From an uncultured Prevotella sp. (GTDB lineage Bacteria; Bacteroidota; Bacteroidia; Bacteroidales; Bacteroidaceae), in assembly GCA_945833995.1 (NCBI GenBank), contig CAMAGM010000001.1, positions 22,631 through 86,630 of the forward strand: 64,000 nucleotides of DNA. The letters are read 5' to 3'. A program made the translations under genes and the position numbers. Positions 55,240-63,994 of the stretch are shown piece after piece. The notes below the pieces were generated by a model. It had not been told where the DNA came from and made no database searches. It saw nothing but the letters and a program-made list of their open reading frames with translations. Position 1 is the stretch's first letter, and each line of letters opens with the position of its first letter.

Positions 55240-58104
55240 ATGGGAAGACTGCTTTTTCTTTTCCTGCTCTCTGCGTTCTGCACTGCGGCAAGCGCCAAGG
55301 GCGAATGGTGGATAGAGGCTGAGGATGCCTCGTCGAAAGTCACCACACGCGATGGTGTGACAACAATCATTGCCCCTAAAGGACTCACGCTGTGGAACAC
55401 CAACCGCATGGAGGGCAACACCATTATAGAATATGACGCACGCATTGTGTCCGACCCACAGTTCCGCGACGAGAAGGGAAACATACGCGTGAGCGACCTC
55501 AACTGCTTTTGGATGGCAGACAAGTGCGGAGGCTATGGGGGAAAGTTTGCCAACAACTATGCCCTGAGGATGTATTACCTTGGCTACGGCGGCAACTGGA
55601 ACACCACCACACGTTTCCGCCGCTACACTGGCTACGCCCCAACCGTGGAGCAGGAATGGCTGAAACCCATTATACTAAGGGAATATACCGACGCAGAGCA
55701 CCTGATCAAGCCCGACCACTGGTATCACATCCGACTGGAGGCCATTGACGGAAGGGTGAGATACATCATAGACGGTGAATGTCTTGTCGATTATGTTGAC
55801 CCGCAACCACTAAGGAGCGGATATTTCGGATTCAGGACAACGCTTGCCCATGCCGAGATGAGGAATTTCACCTATTCCTGTTCCAATCCCGATAGCGATG
55901 GCGTAGTGCTGAAATGGATTGGTGGCAAAGGGCAGGGAGCTGTTACCTTTGGCGTGCCCTTCAGCCAAGGGGAAGTCTTGGCAAACGACCCCACTTTCGT
56001 GTTGAGGACAGACAAGGGCGAGGCAATAGGTTTCGACACCCGACGCCTTGCCTCGTGGGGCGACGGCAGCACCAAATGGCAGGCTTTCACGGCAGTAGTT
56101 CCGCAAGGCGTTGATTCCTTAATCCTCTCCAAGGGCAACACGAGAAGGAAAACTTCTTCCCAGAAAACAAAGGCTGACGCTTTGGCTCCTTCGGTTGAGG
56201 GCATCGTCCCGCCATTCTCCGTAACCCTAAACCATAGGGAGTGTCCTATCGTGGAACATATTGTAGAGAGACAAGGCAACGTGTCCACCGTGCATAAGTT
56301 CACAGGCAACAATTTCATCATCAGGACATACACTTACCGAGGCAGCAAGGAGGTGAAACTCGTGCATACGCTGCTCGTTGACAGCGTCCTCAACAAAGAG
56401 GGACTGAAAGAACTCTCCATACGTTTCAAAGTGCCAATGCACGGCAAGGCATACGAGAGGTATGTGAAGTTTGACGACCGCAGCAGGATGTCTGTCCAGC
56501 CACTCATTTCCCGTCGCCCAATCGACCTTGCCAAGAAAGACCCCAAGACCATCGAGGCTCTTGGTCAAATTGCGAAATGGGATGGTTTCCGCCTTAGCCA
56601 ACTTTCGCCCAATGGCTATTCCATAAGGAAGCGCACCACGGGCCAAAGTCCTTGGATTGGCACCATCGAGGGCAGTAGGAGCAATGGCATGGTGGAGGTT
56701 GGCGACAGCCTGTCGTCAACAGTCTTCCGTCTGAAGGATTTCTGGCAGAGCTATCCTTCAACACTACAAGTAGATGACGCGAGGAGCGACTCTGCCACAG
56801 TGGTTGTAAGCCTCTATTCCCCAGAGGCTGAGGCATATAGTTTCGCACACTACGACTCCATCGCCCATTCGCTCGATTTCTCCTACGAGGACGTGCAGCC
56901 AGGAATGAGCACCGCATGGGGAATTGCCCGAACAAGCACCATCTACATCAATCCCGACTCCGACGAGGAGAGCATCCTGTTGCCCACCCCAGCCTATCTT
57001 CACCGCAAGAGGGCGTTTGGCATCTGGAGCCTGCCTGTTGTGGAGAACAGCCGCGACTCTCTTGTCGAGGGCACTCTCAACGGCATTATGGACTTCTACG
57101 AGCGTGAGATAGAGAGAAACTCCTGGTATGGATTCTTCAACTATGGCGACGTGATGCACGGCTATGACACAAGCCGCGACGAATGGCGCTACGACGTTGG
57201 AGGCTATGCCTGGGACAACACCGAACTGGCTTCGCCCACGATGTTCTGGTATCAGTTCCTACGCACTGCCGACCGCAGGGTGTGGCGAATGGCAGAGGCT
57301 ATGACCCGCCACTGCTCGGAGGTTGACACATACCATTCAGGTCCTCATGCCGGACTTGGCAGCCGCCACAACGTGGTTCATTGGGGCTGTGGTGCCAAGG
57401 AGTCGAGAATAAGCGAGGCTTGGTGGAACAGGTTCCTCTACTATCTCACTGCCGACGACCGCCTTGGCGACATCATGCACGAGGTGGCTGATGCCGACAC
57501 ACTGCTCTATGTGCTCGACCCTATGCGCCTTGCCCAGCCAAGGGCAGACTTCCCTTGCTCTGCCCCAGCGCGATTGAGGATTGGTCCCGACTGGGTGGGC
57601 TATGCCTCCAACTGGCTCACTGAGTGGGAACGCACTGGAAACAAGAAATACCGTGACAAGATGCTTGCTGGCATGAACTCCATTGCCCATTTGCCCCACC
57701 ACTTCTTCCAAGGTCCGATGGCTTTGGGCTACGACCCTGCCACTGGCATCATCTCCACCGACATGCCAGACGAGGAGACCACCAACCACCTAATGCCCAT
57801 CATGGGAGGATTTGAGCTGCTCAACGAGCTTCAGCTCTCTATCGAAGCCCCAGAGTTCTTCTATCTTTGGCGGGAGCACTGCAGACAATACAAGGACAAG
57901 GCATTCCAAATAAAGCGCAACAAGTTCCGCATTCCCCGCCTTCAGGCCTACGCCGCCTGGCAGGGAAATGCCCCAACAGCCAAAGCCGCCTGGGACAGTC
58001 TCCTTGGCAATCTCCCCCTATCTCCCAAGCCCACTCTTTGGACAAACGACTGCGCCACATGGACAATGGATGCCATTTTCATGCAAGAGACAATAAGAAA
58101 CTGA
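55240..58104 (+). CDS. DUF6250-type module plus exo-rhamnogalacturonan lyase-like (PL26/YetA-like) protein
   Basis: N-term GEWWIEAEDASSKVTT...DLNCFWMADKCGGYGGKF; central VLKWIGGKGQGAVTFGVPFSQGEVL...LASWGDGSTKWQAFTAVVP (YetA/PcRGLX-like N-domain); GPHAGLGSRHNVVHWGCGAKESRISEAWW. Confidence 0.8.
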   Translation: MGRLLFLFLLSAFCTAASAKGEWWIEAEDASSKVTTRDGVTTIIAPKGLTLWNTNRMEGNTIIEYDARIVSDPQFRDEKGNIRVSDLNCFWMADKCGGYGGKFANNYALRMYYLGYGGNWNTTTRFRRYTGYAPTVEQEWLKPIILREYTDAEHLIKPDHWYHIRLEAIDGRVRYIIDGECLVDYVDPQPLRSGYFGFRTTLAHAEMRNFTYSCSNPDSDGVVLKWIGGKGQGAVTFGVPFSQGEVLANDPTFVLRTDKGEAIGFDTRRLASWGDGSTKWQAFTAVVPQGVDSLILSKGNTRRKTSSQKTKADALAPSVEGIVPPFSVTLNHRECPIVEHIVERQGNVSTVHKFTGNNFIIRTYTYRGSKEVKLVHTLLVDSVLNKEGLKELSIRFKVPMHGKAYERYVKFDDRSRMSVQPLISRRPIDLAKKDPKTIEALGQIAKWDGFRLSQLSPNGYSIRKRTTGQSPWIGTIEGSRSNGMVEVGDSLSSTVFRLKDFWQSYPSTLQVDDARSDSATVVVSLYSPEAEAYSFAHYDSIAHSLDFSYEDVQPGMSTAWGIARTSTIYINPDSDEESILLPTPAYLHRKRAFGIWSLPVVENSRDSLVEGTLNGIMDFYEREIERNSWYGFFNYGDVMHGYDTSRDEWRYDVGGYAWDNTELASPTMFWYQFLRTADRRVWRMAEAMTRHCSEVDTYHSGPHAGLGSRHNVVHWGCGAKESRISEAWWNRFLYYLTADDRLGDIMHEVADADTLLYVLDPMRLAQPRADFPCSAPARLRIGPDWVGYASNWLTEWERTGNKKYRDKMLAGMNSIAHLPHHFFQGPMALGYDPATGIISTDMPDEETTNHLMPIMGGFELLNELQLSIEAPEFFYLWREHCRQYKDKAFQIKRNKFRIPRLQAYAAWQGNAPTAKAAWDSLLGNLPLSPKPTLWTNDCATWTMDAIFMQETIRN

Positions 58105-58276
58105 AATTTCCCACCCTTTGAAATGGTACTTCGGCAAGATATTACTACATGATATTCTGCCCTTTGAATGCGCAGCACTGGATAACCAACTACATTACAA
58201 GGGTGGAAAGCTTCAAATCTTAATCGCTAATATGGGTTTATTCCTTGATTAATTTATGTAAATCATTGTCGAAAGC

Positions 58277-58332
58277 ATACACAGACTTCCAGCCGAGTTC
58301 TTTTACAAGAGTTCGGCTGGAGGTCTGTGTAT
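58277..58332. terminator. bidirectional terminator hairpin between convergent PL26-like and mcrC genes
   Basis: ATACACAGACTTCCAGCCGAGTTCTT / AAGAGTTCGGCTGGAGGTCTGTGTAT. Confidence 0.8.
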
Positions 58333-58366
58333 CAGTAGGTCTTCGCTGTAGTCTTTTGCCATATTC

Positions 58367-59617
58367 TCATTTATTAGAGTCCATAACTGGCAGTGGAATA
58401 CATATTTTATAAAACCTTGCCAACTTATCTACATGAGTCGTACATAAATCACGAAGTTTCTTCTTCAAAAACGGATTCCTCACTATATTTCCTTCTTTGG
58501 GATAAATGATTATGCAAGGAACATTTGGTATGGGAGATTCTTCATCTATATCCTTAAATCCAAGATGTTGTAAGATAGGAATGTCTCTACTATAACCACT
58601 TAACTGCCATATCACTTCTTTGTCAAGTGATGTTGTCTCATATCTTGGAATATATTTCGTGTCAAGTATTGCCTTAAAACCAGTTGCGCCATAAAGGAAG
58701 TCTGGTAATCCCGTCTTACCTTTGAATTGATACGATATTTTGTCTCCGTATGCTTCATTTAGCAATCCATATACATAGTGCTCATAAAGCAAGGACATAT
58801 CCAGAGTAAACGGAGGAACATTTTCGTCCAAAGCACTTGTTTTACTGATGCTGTAATCGTATCTCCTAAGAATAAGTTTTGCCAAACGTACAGCCTCATT
58901 GTATTCACTAAAGAGTTTATGCCCCTTTATCTGAGAAACTTCCTTTATCTGTACTTCATCACTTACGTTTTCAAACAGAGCCAGAGATTTTGATAGCATC
59001 AGTTTGCATTTGTTTCCTATGGGATGAGTATCTGTTATTGTTTTGAGTATCTGGGAACTGAACAATAAGGCTTTCTTGATAAGCCTGTTTTCTGGAATGT
59101 CAACGGTATATTCGTCAAAGTCACAAAATACCCTATCGAATCTTTTTGAAGCAATGTTTTTTCGCTCATTCTTCATCACCCGTATGTGTCCTTTGACTTT
59201 TTTCAGATTCTCGCTAAAATGTACATAACCTTTCTTCAAAGATTTGATTCTACTTACAACTCCAAGAAAATGCAGAACAACGAGAGGACTTAAAACACCT
59301 TTTAGCGATGGCGCATGTATGACAGGAGCCTCACTATCAATATTGTATATCTCAGCGAAGGACTCCACAGACAAGTCTGATGAGAAGCATGTCATGAACA
59401 TGGTAAGAAAATCAATTTCTTCCACTCCTCGCTTTGTCGTTACAACTAATGCCTCCTTATTATCATCTATCCACTCTGCTCCAATAAAATATGATGCATA
59501 ATATCCCAATGGATCGTGTTCCATAGGTTTATTCCATCGAACAAGCTTCAGGTTATCATATCTGTCGTTTTGTTCAACGCTCAGAAGTTCGTGTTCTTGA
59601 ATAAGAATGGATTTCAT
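58367..59617 (-). CDS. mcrC: McrC-family restriction endonuclease subunit
   Basis: FLGVVSRIKSLKKGYVHFSENLKKVKGHIRV, then PD-(D/E)XK-like block GLPDFLYGATGFKAILDTKY; follows mcrB. Confidence 0.9.
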   Translation of the reverse strand: MKSILIQEHELLSVEQNDRYDNLKLVRWNKPMEHDPLGYYASYFIGAEWIDDNKEALVVTTKRGVEEIDFLTMFMTCFSSDLSVESFAEIYNIDSEAPVIHAPSLKGVLSPLVVLHFLGVVSRIKSLKKGYVHFSENLKKVKGHIRVMKNERKNIASKRFDRVFCDFDEYTVDIPENRLIKKALLFSSQILKTITDTHPIGNKCKLMLSKSLALFENVSDEVQIKEVSQIKGHKLFSEYNEAVRLAKLILRRYDYSISKTSALDENVPPFTLDMSLLYEHYVYGLLNEAYGDKISYQFKGKTGLPDFLYGATGFKAILDTKYIPRYETTSLDKEVIWQLSGYSRDIPILQHLGFKDIDEESPIPNVPCIIIYPKEGNIVRNPFLKKKLRDLCTTHVDKLARFYKICIPLPVMDSNK

Positions 59618-59629
59618 ACCAGTTGTCTA

Positions 59630-61441
59630 TTATTCGTTTTTATCTTCTTCGTCTTCATCCTCTGTCTCTGGGATTGGACTCAGAGCAAGCCAAGAGTTAA
59701 AGGCCGTTTCCTTTTCTTCTTTCTTTACATTCAGGATACCATCGTTGATATATTCGTTGATAAGAGGAAGGATTTCATACTCTACTTTGTCGTGAAGTTC
59801 ATCTTCACTTTCTGCCATGAAGTAACTATGACCTACCATCAAATCATCTATGCTCATGTCGCCACAAAGATGTTTAGGATTCTCAATGAATTTCTTAATG
59901 TCCTCAAATAAACCTAAAGCAATATTTCCAAGTTCTTCATTGGCTATATCAGAATAGTATTTTTTAATCACAGAATTCTGAGACTTGAGTGTTACGAATG
60001 CGAATCTTCTACGTAGTGCATAGTCAAGTGTTCCTGTACTTCTATCTGTGGTATTCATTGTACCTATGATATACAGGTTTGACGGTACTCCAAACTCACC
60101 CTTTGTATATGGTAGCATCACCTTGATAGGATGATTTCCATTAAGTCTCTTATCTGATTCCAACAAAGTAATGAGTTCACCAAATATCTTTGAGACATTT
60201 CCTCGGTTGATTTCGTCAATAATCAGGACCACAGATTTATCATTACTTTGATCTGTTTGCACAGCATTGCAAGCACGTTTGAAGATGCCATCCTCTGGCT
60301 CGTATGTTACACCTATAGAATTACCGTCAGCATTAGTTTGCACATGAGGCTTCAATCCTTCCACAAAATCCTCATAATCAAGTGACTGATGGAATGTTGT
60401 GAAGAATATCTGCTCTCCACGCAATGAGTCATAGCGTTTCATCACAGCTTTATGGTCTGTGAGGTCAATATCTTTAATACCTAATGTCTTTAAGGCTATA
60501 GCAGCGGTATTATATGTTTTACCCGTGCCAGGAGCACCTTGAAGAATTATGTTACGCTTCTTTAAGAGAAGATTGGAGCATTTCTCCAAATATGCAATGT
60601 CATTCATATATTTTAACCAACTTTCGATGTAACTATATTGTTCTGTGCCTTTTCTACAAGAAGAGAACGTTCCTTGAGAGAATAATCCTGCTCGCGGTTG
60701 CCTAAACTCGTTTGCCCATGCCAGTATCCTGACTTTTCTAAAATTTACATTGATATAGTTCTCACACAGAGAATCACTGGTGAAATTGTCACCTATAATC
60801 TGACATAATGCTAATGCTTGGCTGCCTCTTCTGACAAGAACTATATTCCCATTTTCAATTGTTTTGAAGTTTTGGCATTGAGCATCATTCCATTCGCCAG
60901 TTCCGATTACAGGCTCAGGCTCCCTCAACATTAGATTAGGATCAATGACAGTTCCACCTTTACCCTTTGGAAGATGCATTTGAATATGCCAGAATTTATC
61001 ATATTCTGTTTTTAAGGGTAAAATGGGTACATGCGCTTGTTCTACTTTTAGAATATCTTCAATAGTCGTTCCGTTAAGAATCCAGTATTTCTTTTCTGCT
61101 GAAGATTCACCATGTTTTGCTAATTCCTTCTGCAAAATGGAATCCAAACGACCATCCTGTATCTTGTTGTAGTAAGTTTTAAGAATCTTATCGGTATCTG
61201 TGCCATTACCTTGCTTATCATCGTGCTTTTCTTTCGTGTTGTTTATGTAGCCCACGAACCTGCTTGGAGCAAAACAAATATGACCGTCAATTACCTCAAC
61301 AACCATATTTTTGCCTCGCTTCAATTTATCAACAGCCCATTGTTTGTAGTCTTCACCGCTCTCACCGTGAAGATATGAGTACAAAGTTTCGACGTTCGAA
61401 ATGATGTCCTCGCGCTTTTCTATGTAATCAGTTCTTTCCAT
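59630..61441 (-). CDS. mcrB: McrB-family AAA+ GTPase
   Basis: Walker A ILQGAPGTGKTYNTA, Walker B VVLIIDEINRGNVSKIFGELITLLE, McrB-type NTP signature IGTMNTTDRS. Confidence 0.93.
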   Translation of the reverse strand: MERTDYIEKREDIISNVETLYSYLHGESGEDYKQWAVDKLKRGKNMVVEVIDGHICFAPSRFVGYINNTKEKHDDKQGNGTDTDKILKTYYNKIQDGRLDSILQKELAKHGESSAEKKYWILNGTTIEDILKVEQAHVPILPLKTEYDKFWHIQMHLPKGKGGTVIDPNLMLREPEPVIGTGEWNDAQCQNFKTIENGNIVLVRRGSQALALCQIIGDNFTSDSLCENYINVNFRKVRILAWANEFRQPRAGLFSQGTFSSCRKGTEQYSYIESWLKYMNDIAYLEKCSNLLLKKRNIILQGAPGTGKTYNTAAIALKTLGIKDIDLTDHKAVMKRYDSLRGEQIFFTTFHQSLDYEDFVEGLKPHVQTNADGNSIGVTYEPEDGIFKRACNAVQTDQSNDKSVVLIIDEINRGNVSKIFGELITLLESDKRLNGNHPIKVMLPYTKGEFGVPSNLYIIGTMNTTDRSTGTLDYALRRRFAFVTLKSQNSVIKKYYSDIANEELGNIALGLFEDIKKFIENPKHLCGDMSIDDLMVGHSYFMAESEDELHDKVEYEILPLINEYINDGILNVKKEEKETAFNSWLALSPIPETEDEDEEDKNE

Positions 61442-61471
61442 ATAAATTCTTAAACTCTTATTTCTCCATTC

Positions 61472-62590
61472 TCATGCCTCATCCTCCTTTTCCTTATATT
61501 CTGCAATCCATTCTCGCAGTTTTTGTTGAAGCAGGGCCTTGTCAGGCAGACAGAGTGCATATTGCTGTGCATAGATATTGGCATCCTGTGGCAAAGTGAG
61601 TTCTACGAGAGCATCATTCTTGCGCTCGCAGAGGAGAATGCCGATAGTTGGTTTCTCGAAATCCTCTTTCACGAAGCGGTCATAGTAGTTGACGTACATC
61701 TGCATCTGACCGAGGTCCTGATGGGTGAGGTCATCCATCTTCAAGTCAACGAGGACGTAGCACTGAAGCAGGCGGTTGTACAGCACAAGGTCAACATAGA
61801 AATGTCGCTCCTCAAAGGTGAACCGCTTCTGCCGCGCCTCGAAAAGGAATCCCTTGCCCATTTCGAGCAGAAAGTCTTGTAAGCGGCTGATAATTGCACT
61901 TTCAAGGTCACTCTCGCTATAGGATGCATCCGATTTCAAACCAATGAATTCCAAAACCACGGGGTCCTTGATGATGTCAGATGGTTTCTCTACCACCTGC
62001 CCCTCGGTAGCCAGTCGCATCACTTCGTCTTTGTCACGACTAAGCGCCAGACGTTCATAGAGACCACTGCCAATCTGACGTTGCAGTTGACGTTTGCTCC
62101 ACCCCTGTTTGGATGCTTCTATCTCATAGAAACTACGTGCGTCGGGATCTGAAACATGCGTAAGTATCAGATAATGAGACCAAGAAAGGACGAATTGAAG
62201 ATTTCGTAACCGGTGGTTACGATTTTCGGAATGGATTTCCGGATCGGTGGTTTGGATTTCTGTTCCCTTAATTTCGTAACCGCTGGTTACGGTTTTTGAA
62301 TATAGGACATAAAACTTACGCATTGTTGTAAGGTTTTCCACCGACCACCCTTTTCCTAATCGCTCGGTAAGTCGTTCAGAAACACGTTTCAACACCCCTT
62401 TGCCATATTCGGCACGCACCTTGCCGCCTTGTTCGTCCTCAATAATATAACGACCTACCTCATAGTATGTATATACCTGAGCTGTATTGGCAACAGAAGC
62501 TACCTTCTTACGTGCCTCTATCACCAAGTTCTCTATCTTTTCAGCCAGATGTGTGGCTCTGGTTTCGATGTTTGCAATCTCGTTTGCCAT
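61472..62590 (-). CDS. PD-(D/E)XK nuclease, YhcG/DUF1016 family
   Basis: YYEVGRYIIEDEQGGKVRAEYGKGVLKRVSERLTERLGKGWSVENL; C-term FTFEERHFYVDLVLYNRLLQCYVLVDLKMDDLTHQDLGQMQMYVNYYD. Confidence 0.95.
   Translation of the reverse strand: MANEIANIETRATHLAEKIENLVIEARKKVASVANTAQVYTYYEVGRYIIEDEQGGKVRAEYGKGVLKRVSERLTERLGKGWSVENLTTMRKFYVLYSKTVTSGYEIKGTEIQTTDPEIHSENRNHRLRNLQFVLSWSHYLILTHVSDPDARSFYEIEASKQGWSKRQLQRQIGSGLYERLALSRDKDEVMRLATEGQVVEKPSDIIKDPVVLEFIGLKSDASYSESDLESAIISRLQDFLLEMGKGFLFEARQKRFTFEERHFYVDLVLYNRLLQCYVLVDLKMDDLTHQDLGQMQMYVNYYDRFVKEDFEKPTIGILLCERKNDALVELTLPQDANIYAQQYALCLPDKALLQQKLREWIAEYKEKEDEA
62201..62296. repeat. degenerate palindromic repeat inside the YhcG/DUF1016 CDS
   Basis: ATTTCGTAACCGGTGGTTACGATTTT (62201), ATTTCCGGATCGGTGGTTTGGATTTC (62235), ATTTCGTAACCGCTGGTTACGGTTTT (62271). 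Confidence 0.8.
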
Positions 62591-62662
62591 AACTTACTTT
62601 ATTTTTAGGTTATTCCATACCTTCATTATCTCACTCATTAGCACATCAGCCATTTGCTACTG

Positions 62663-62725
62663 TTATAAAGGTTGCACATTGCTTACAAGGTCACTCATCT
62701 TGACCTGTAGTATTTCTGCAATCTT
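62663..62725 (-). pseudogene. possible remnant of an HTH (XRE-like) regulator C-terminus upstream of the YhcG gene
   Basis: Minus-strand reading between two stops gives KIAEILQVKMSDLVSNVQPL*, resembling the last helices of Cro/C1-type HTH domains. No start and no upstream HTH in frame. Confidence 0.4.
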
Positions 62726-62926
62726 TTATGCGAAATTTTAATGCTGCAAAAATACTAATTTTTAATGTAAAACGTGCAGGAATTAACAAAAATATGACCA
62801 AACGCAGTCGTTTCCTTTGCCTTTTAGTTAATTTTTGGTTGGTTTATCGCAAAAACAACTACCCTAATCAGACAAAATATAGGGTAGAATGGACAAATAG
62901 TGTAGTGAGTTGCGGAAAGAATCATA

Positions 62927-62934
62927 TAATTTTG
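62927..62934 (+). promoter_or_regulatory. -7 element TAATTTTG for the SGNH esterase gene
   Basis: TAATTTTG 43 nt upstream of ATG 62977. Confidence 0.5.
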
Positions 62935-62976
62935 CAAGCGAATATTTTAACAACATAATTGACAACTATCAAATAA

Positions 62977-63639
62977 ATGAAAAGGAATCTCTTTTGCTTG
63001 ATGCTGTTGGCACTCGTATCGGTAGCCAATGCGCAGACTAAAATTCTTAATATCATTGGCGACTCGTATGTGAGGAACCATAAGCGACCCATGGAGGAGA
63101 CTTGGCACTGCAAGATGGCACGCCAGTTGGGACTTGCCTACAACAACTATGGGCGCAACGGTGGATGCGTGGCTTTCGACCGAACACACGATGGCAAATA
63201 CAACTTCGGTCCTGCAATGTATGCCAAGACGGGACAAATGGATCCTGCTGCCGACTATGTCATCGTCATTGGCGGACACAACGATGCCTTCAAGGTGAAG
63301 GACAACAAGGACTCTTTGGCTATGTTCAGGGACTCCCTGCAACTCTTGATAACCAACATCAAGGCACAATGCCCTCATGCCAGGATTGGCTATGTCACCC
63401 CATGGTATTGTGACTATCCCGGGTTCAAGCAAGTGTGCAAGACAATAAGGCAAGTGTGCCGTAAAAACAAAATCCCCGTGCTCGACAACTATACCAAAAA
63501 CTCGGTCATAAAAGTGCGCGACGAGGACTTCCGCAAAAAATATTTCCAAGGTCCAAACGACACTGCCCATCTTAACGCCGATGGTCACGACCTTTTCCTT
63601 CCAGTAGGCATGGAATGGTTTATGAGAAACGTGCAGTGA
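62977..63639 (+). CDS. SGNH/GDSL-type esterase, secreted
   Basis: Signal peptide; ILNIIGDSYVRNH block I, VIVIGGHNDAF block III, TAHLNADGHDLF terminal D-x-x-H. Confidence 0.85.
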   Translation: MKRNLFCLMLLALVSVANAQTKILNIIGDSYVRNHKRPMEETWHCKMARQLGLAYNNYGRNGGCVAFDRTHDGKYNFGPAMYAKTGQMDPAADYVIVIGGHNDAFKVKDNKDSLAMFRDSLQLLITNIKAQCPHARIGYVTPWYCDYPGFKQVCKTIRQVCRKNKIPVLDNYTKNSVIKVRDEDFRKKYFQGPNDTAHLNADGHDLFLPVGMEWFMRNVQ

Positions 63640-63857
63640 GTGGCATGTTTTCATAAACAACGAGGCAGTACCAATAAGTGGATATATGCTGAGAGAAGCC
63701 TTGGTGTAATTATATAAAGTTGCAAACCATATTAAATAACTGTATATTAGACTATTACAAAGATAAGGCGACAGATGACAGGTAGTTTGAAAATTTATAT
63801 ATATGAATTAACTGAACTTTGCTTTTCCCTTTGGCCAGCGACCGTTGGTTCCCACCA

Positions 63858-63994
63858 TTTAATGTGGTTGAATATCCAGCGGCAACGGCTGGGGGTGTGG
63901 GCGTCTCGCCCGCACCTTGCGCACCATCATGCAAAATGCCTTTTGTCAATATTACCTCGTAGGCGAGGTGCGGGCGAGACGCCCACACCCCCAG
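63858..63994. repeat. palindromic MITE-like element with perfect 29-bp inverted arms
   Basis: CTGGGGGTGTGGGCGTCTCGCCCGCACCT (63889-63917) and exact reverse complement (63966-63994), 48-bp loop; subterminal TTTAATGTGGTTGAATATCC (63858-63877) matches 15356-15375 inverted at 18/20. Confidence 0.92.

Noticed and set aside
63755-63988. 77-aa minus-strand ORF (MWASRPHLAYEV...GAGETPTPP...)
   Set aside because: Translation of the palindromic repeat element, not a conserved protein.
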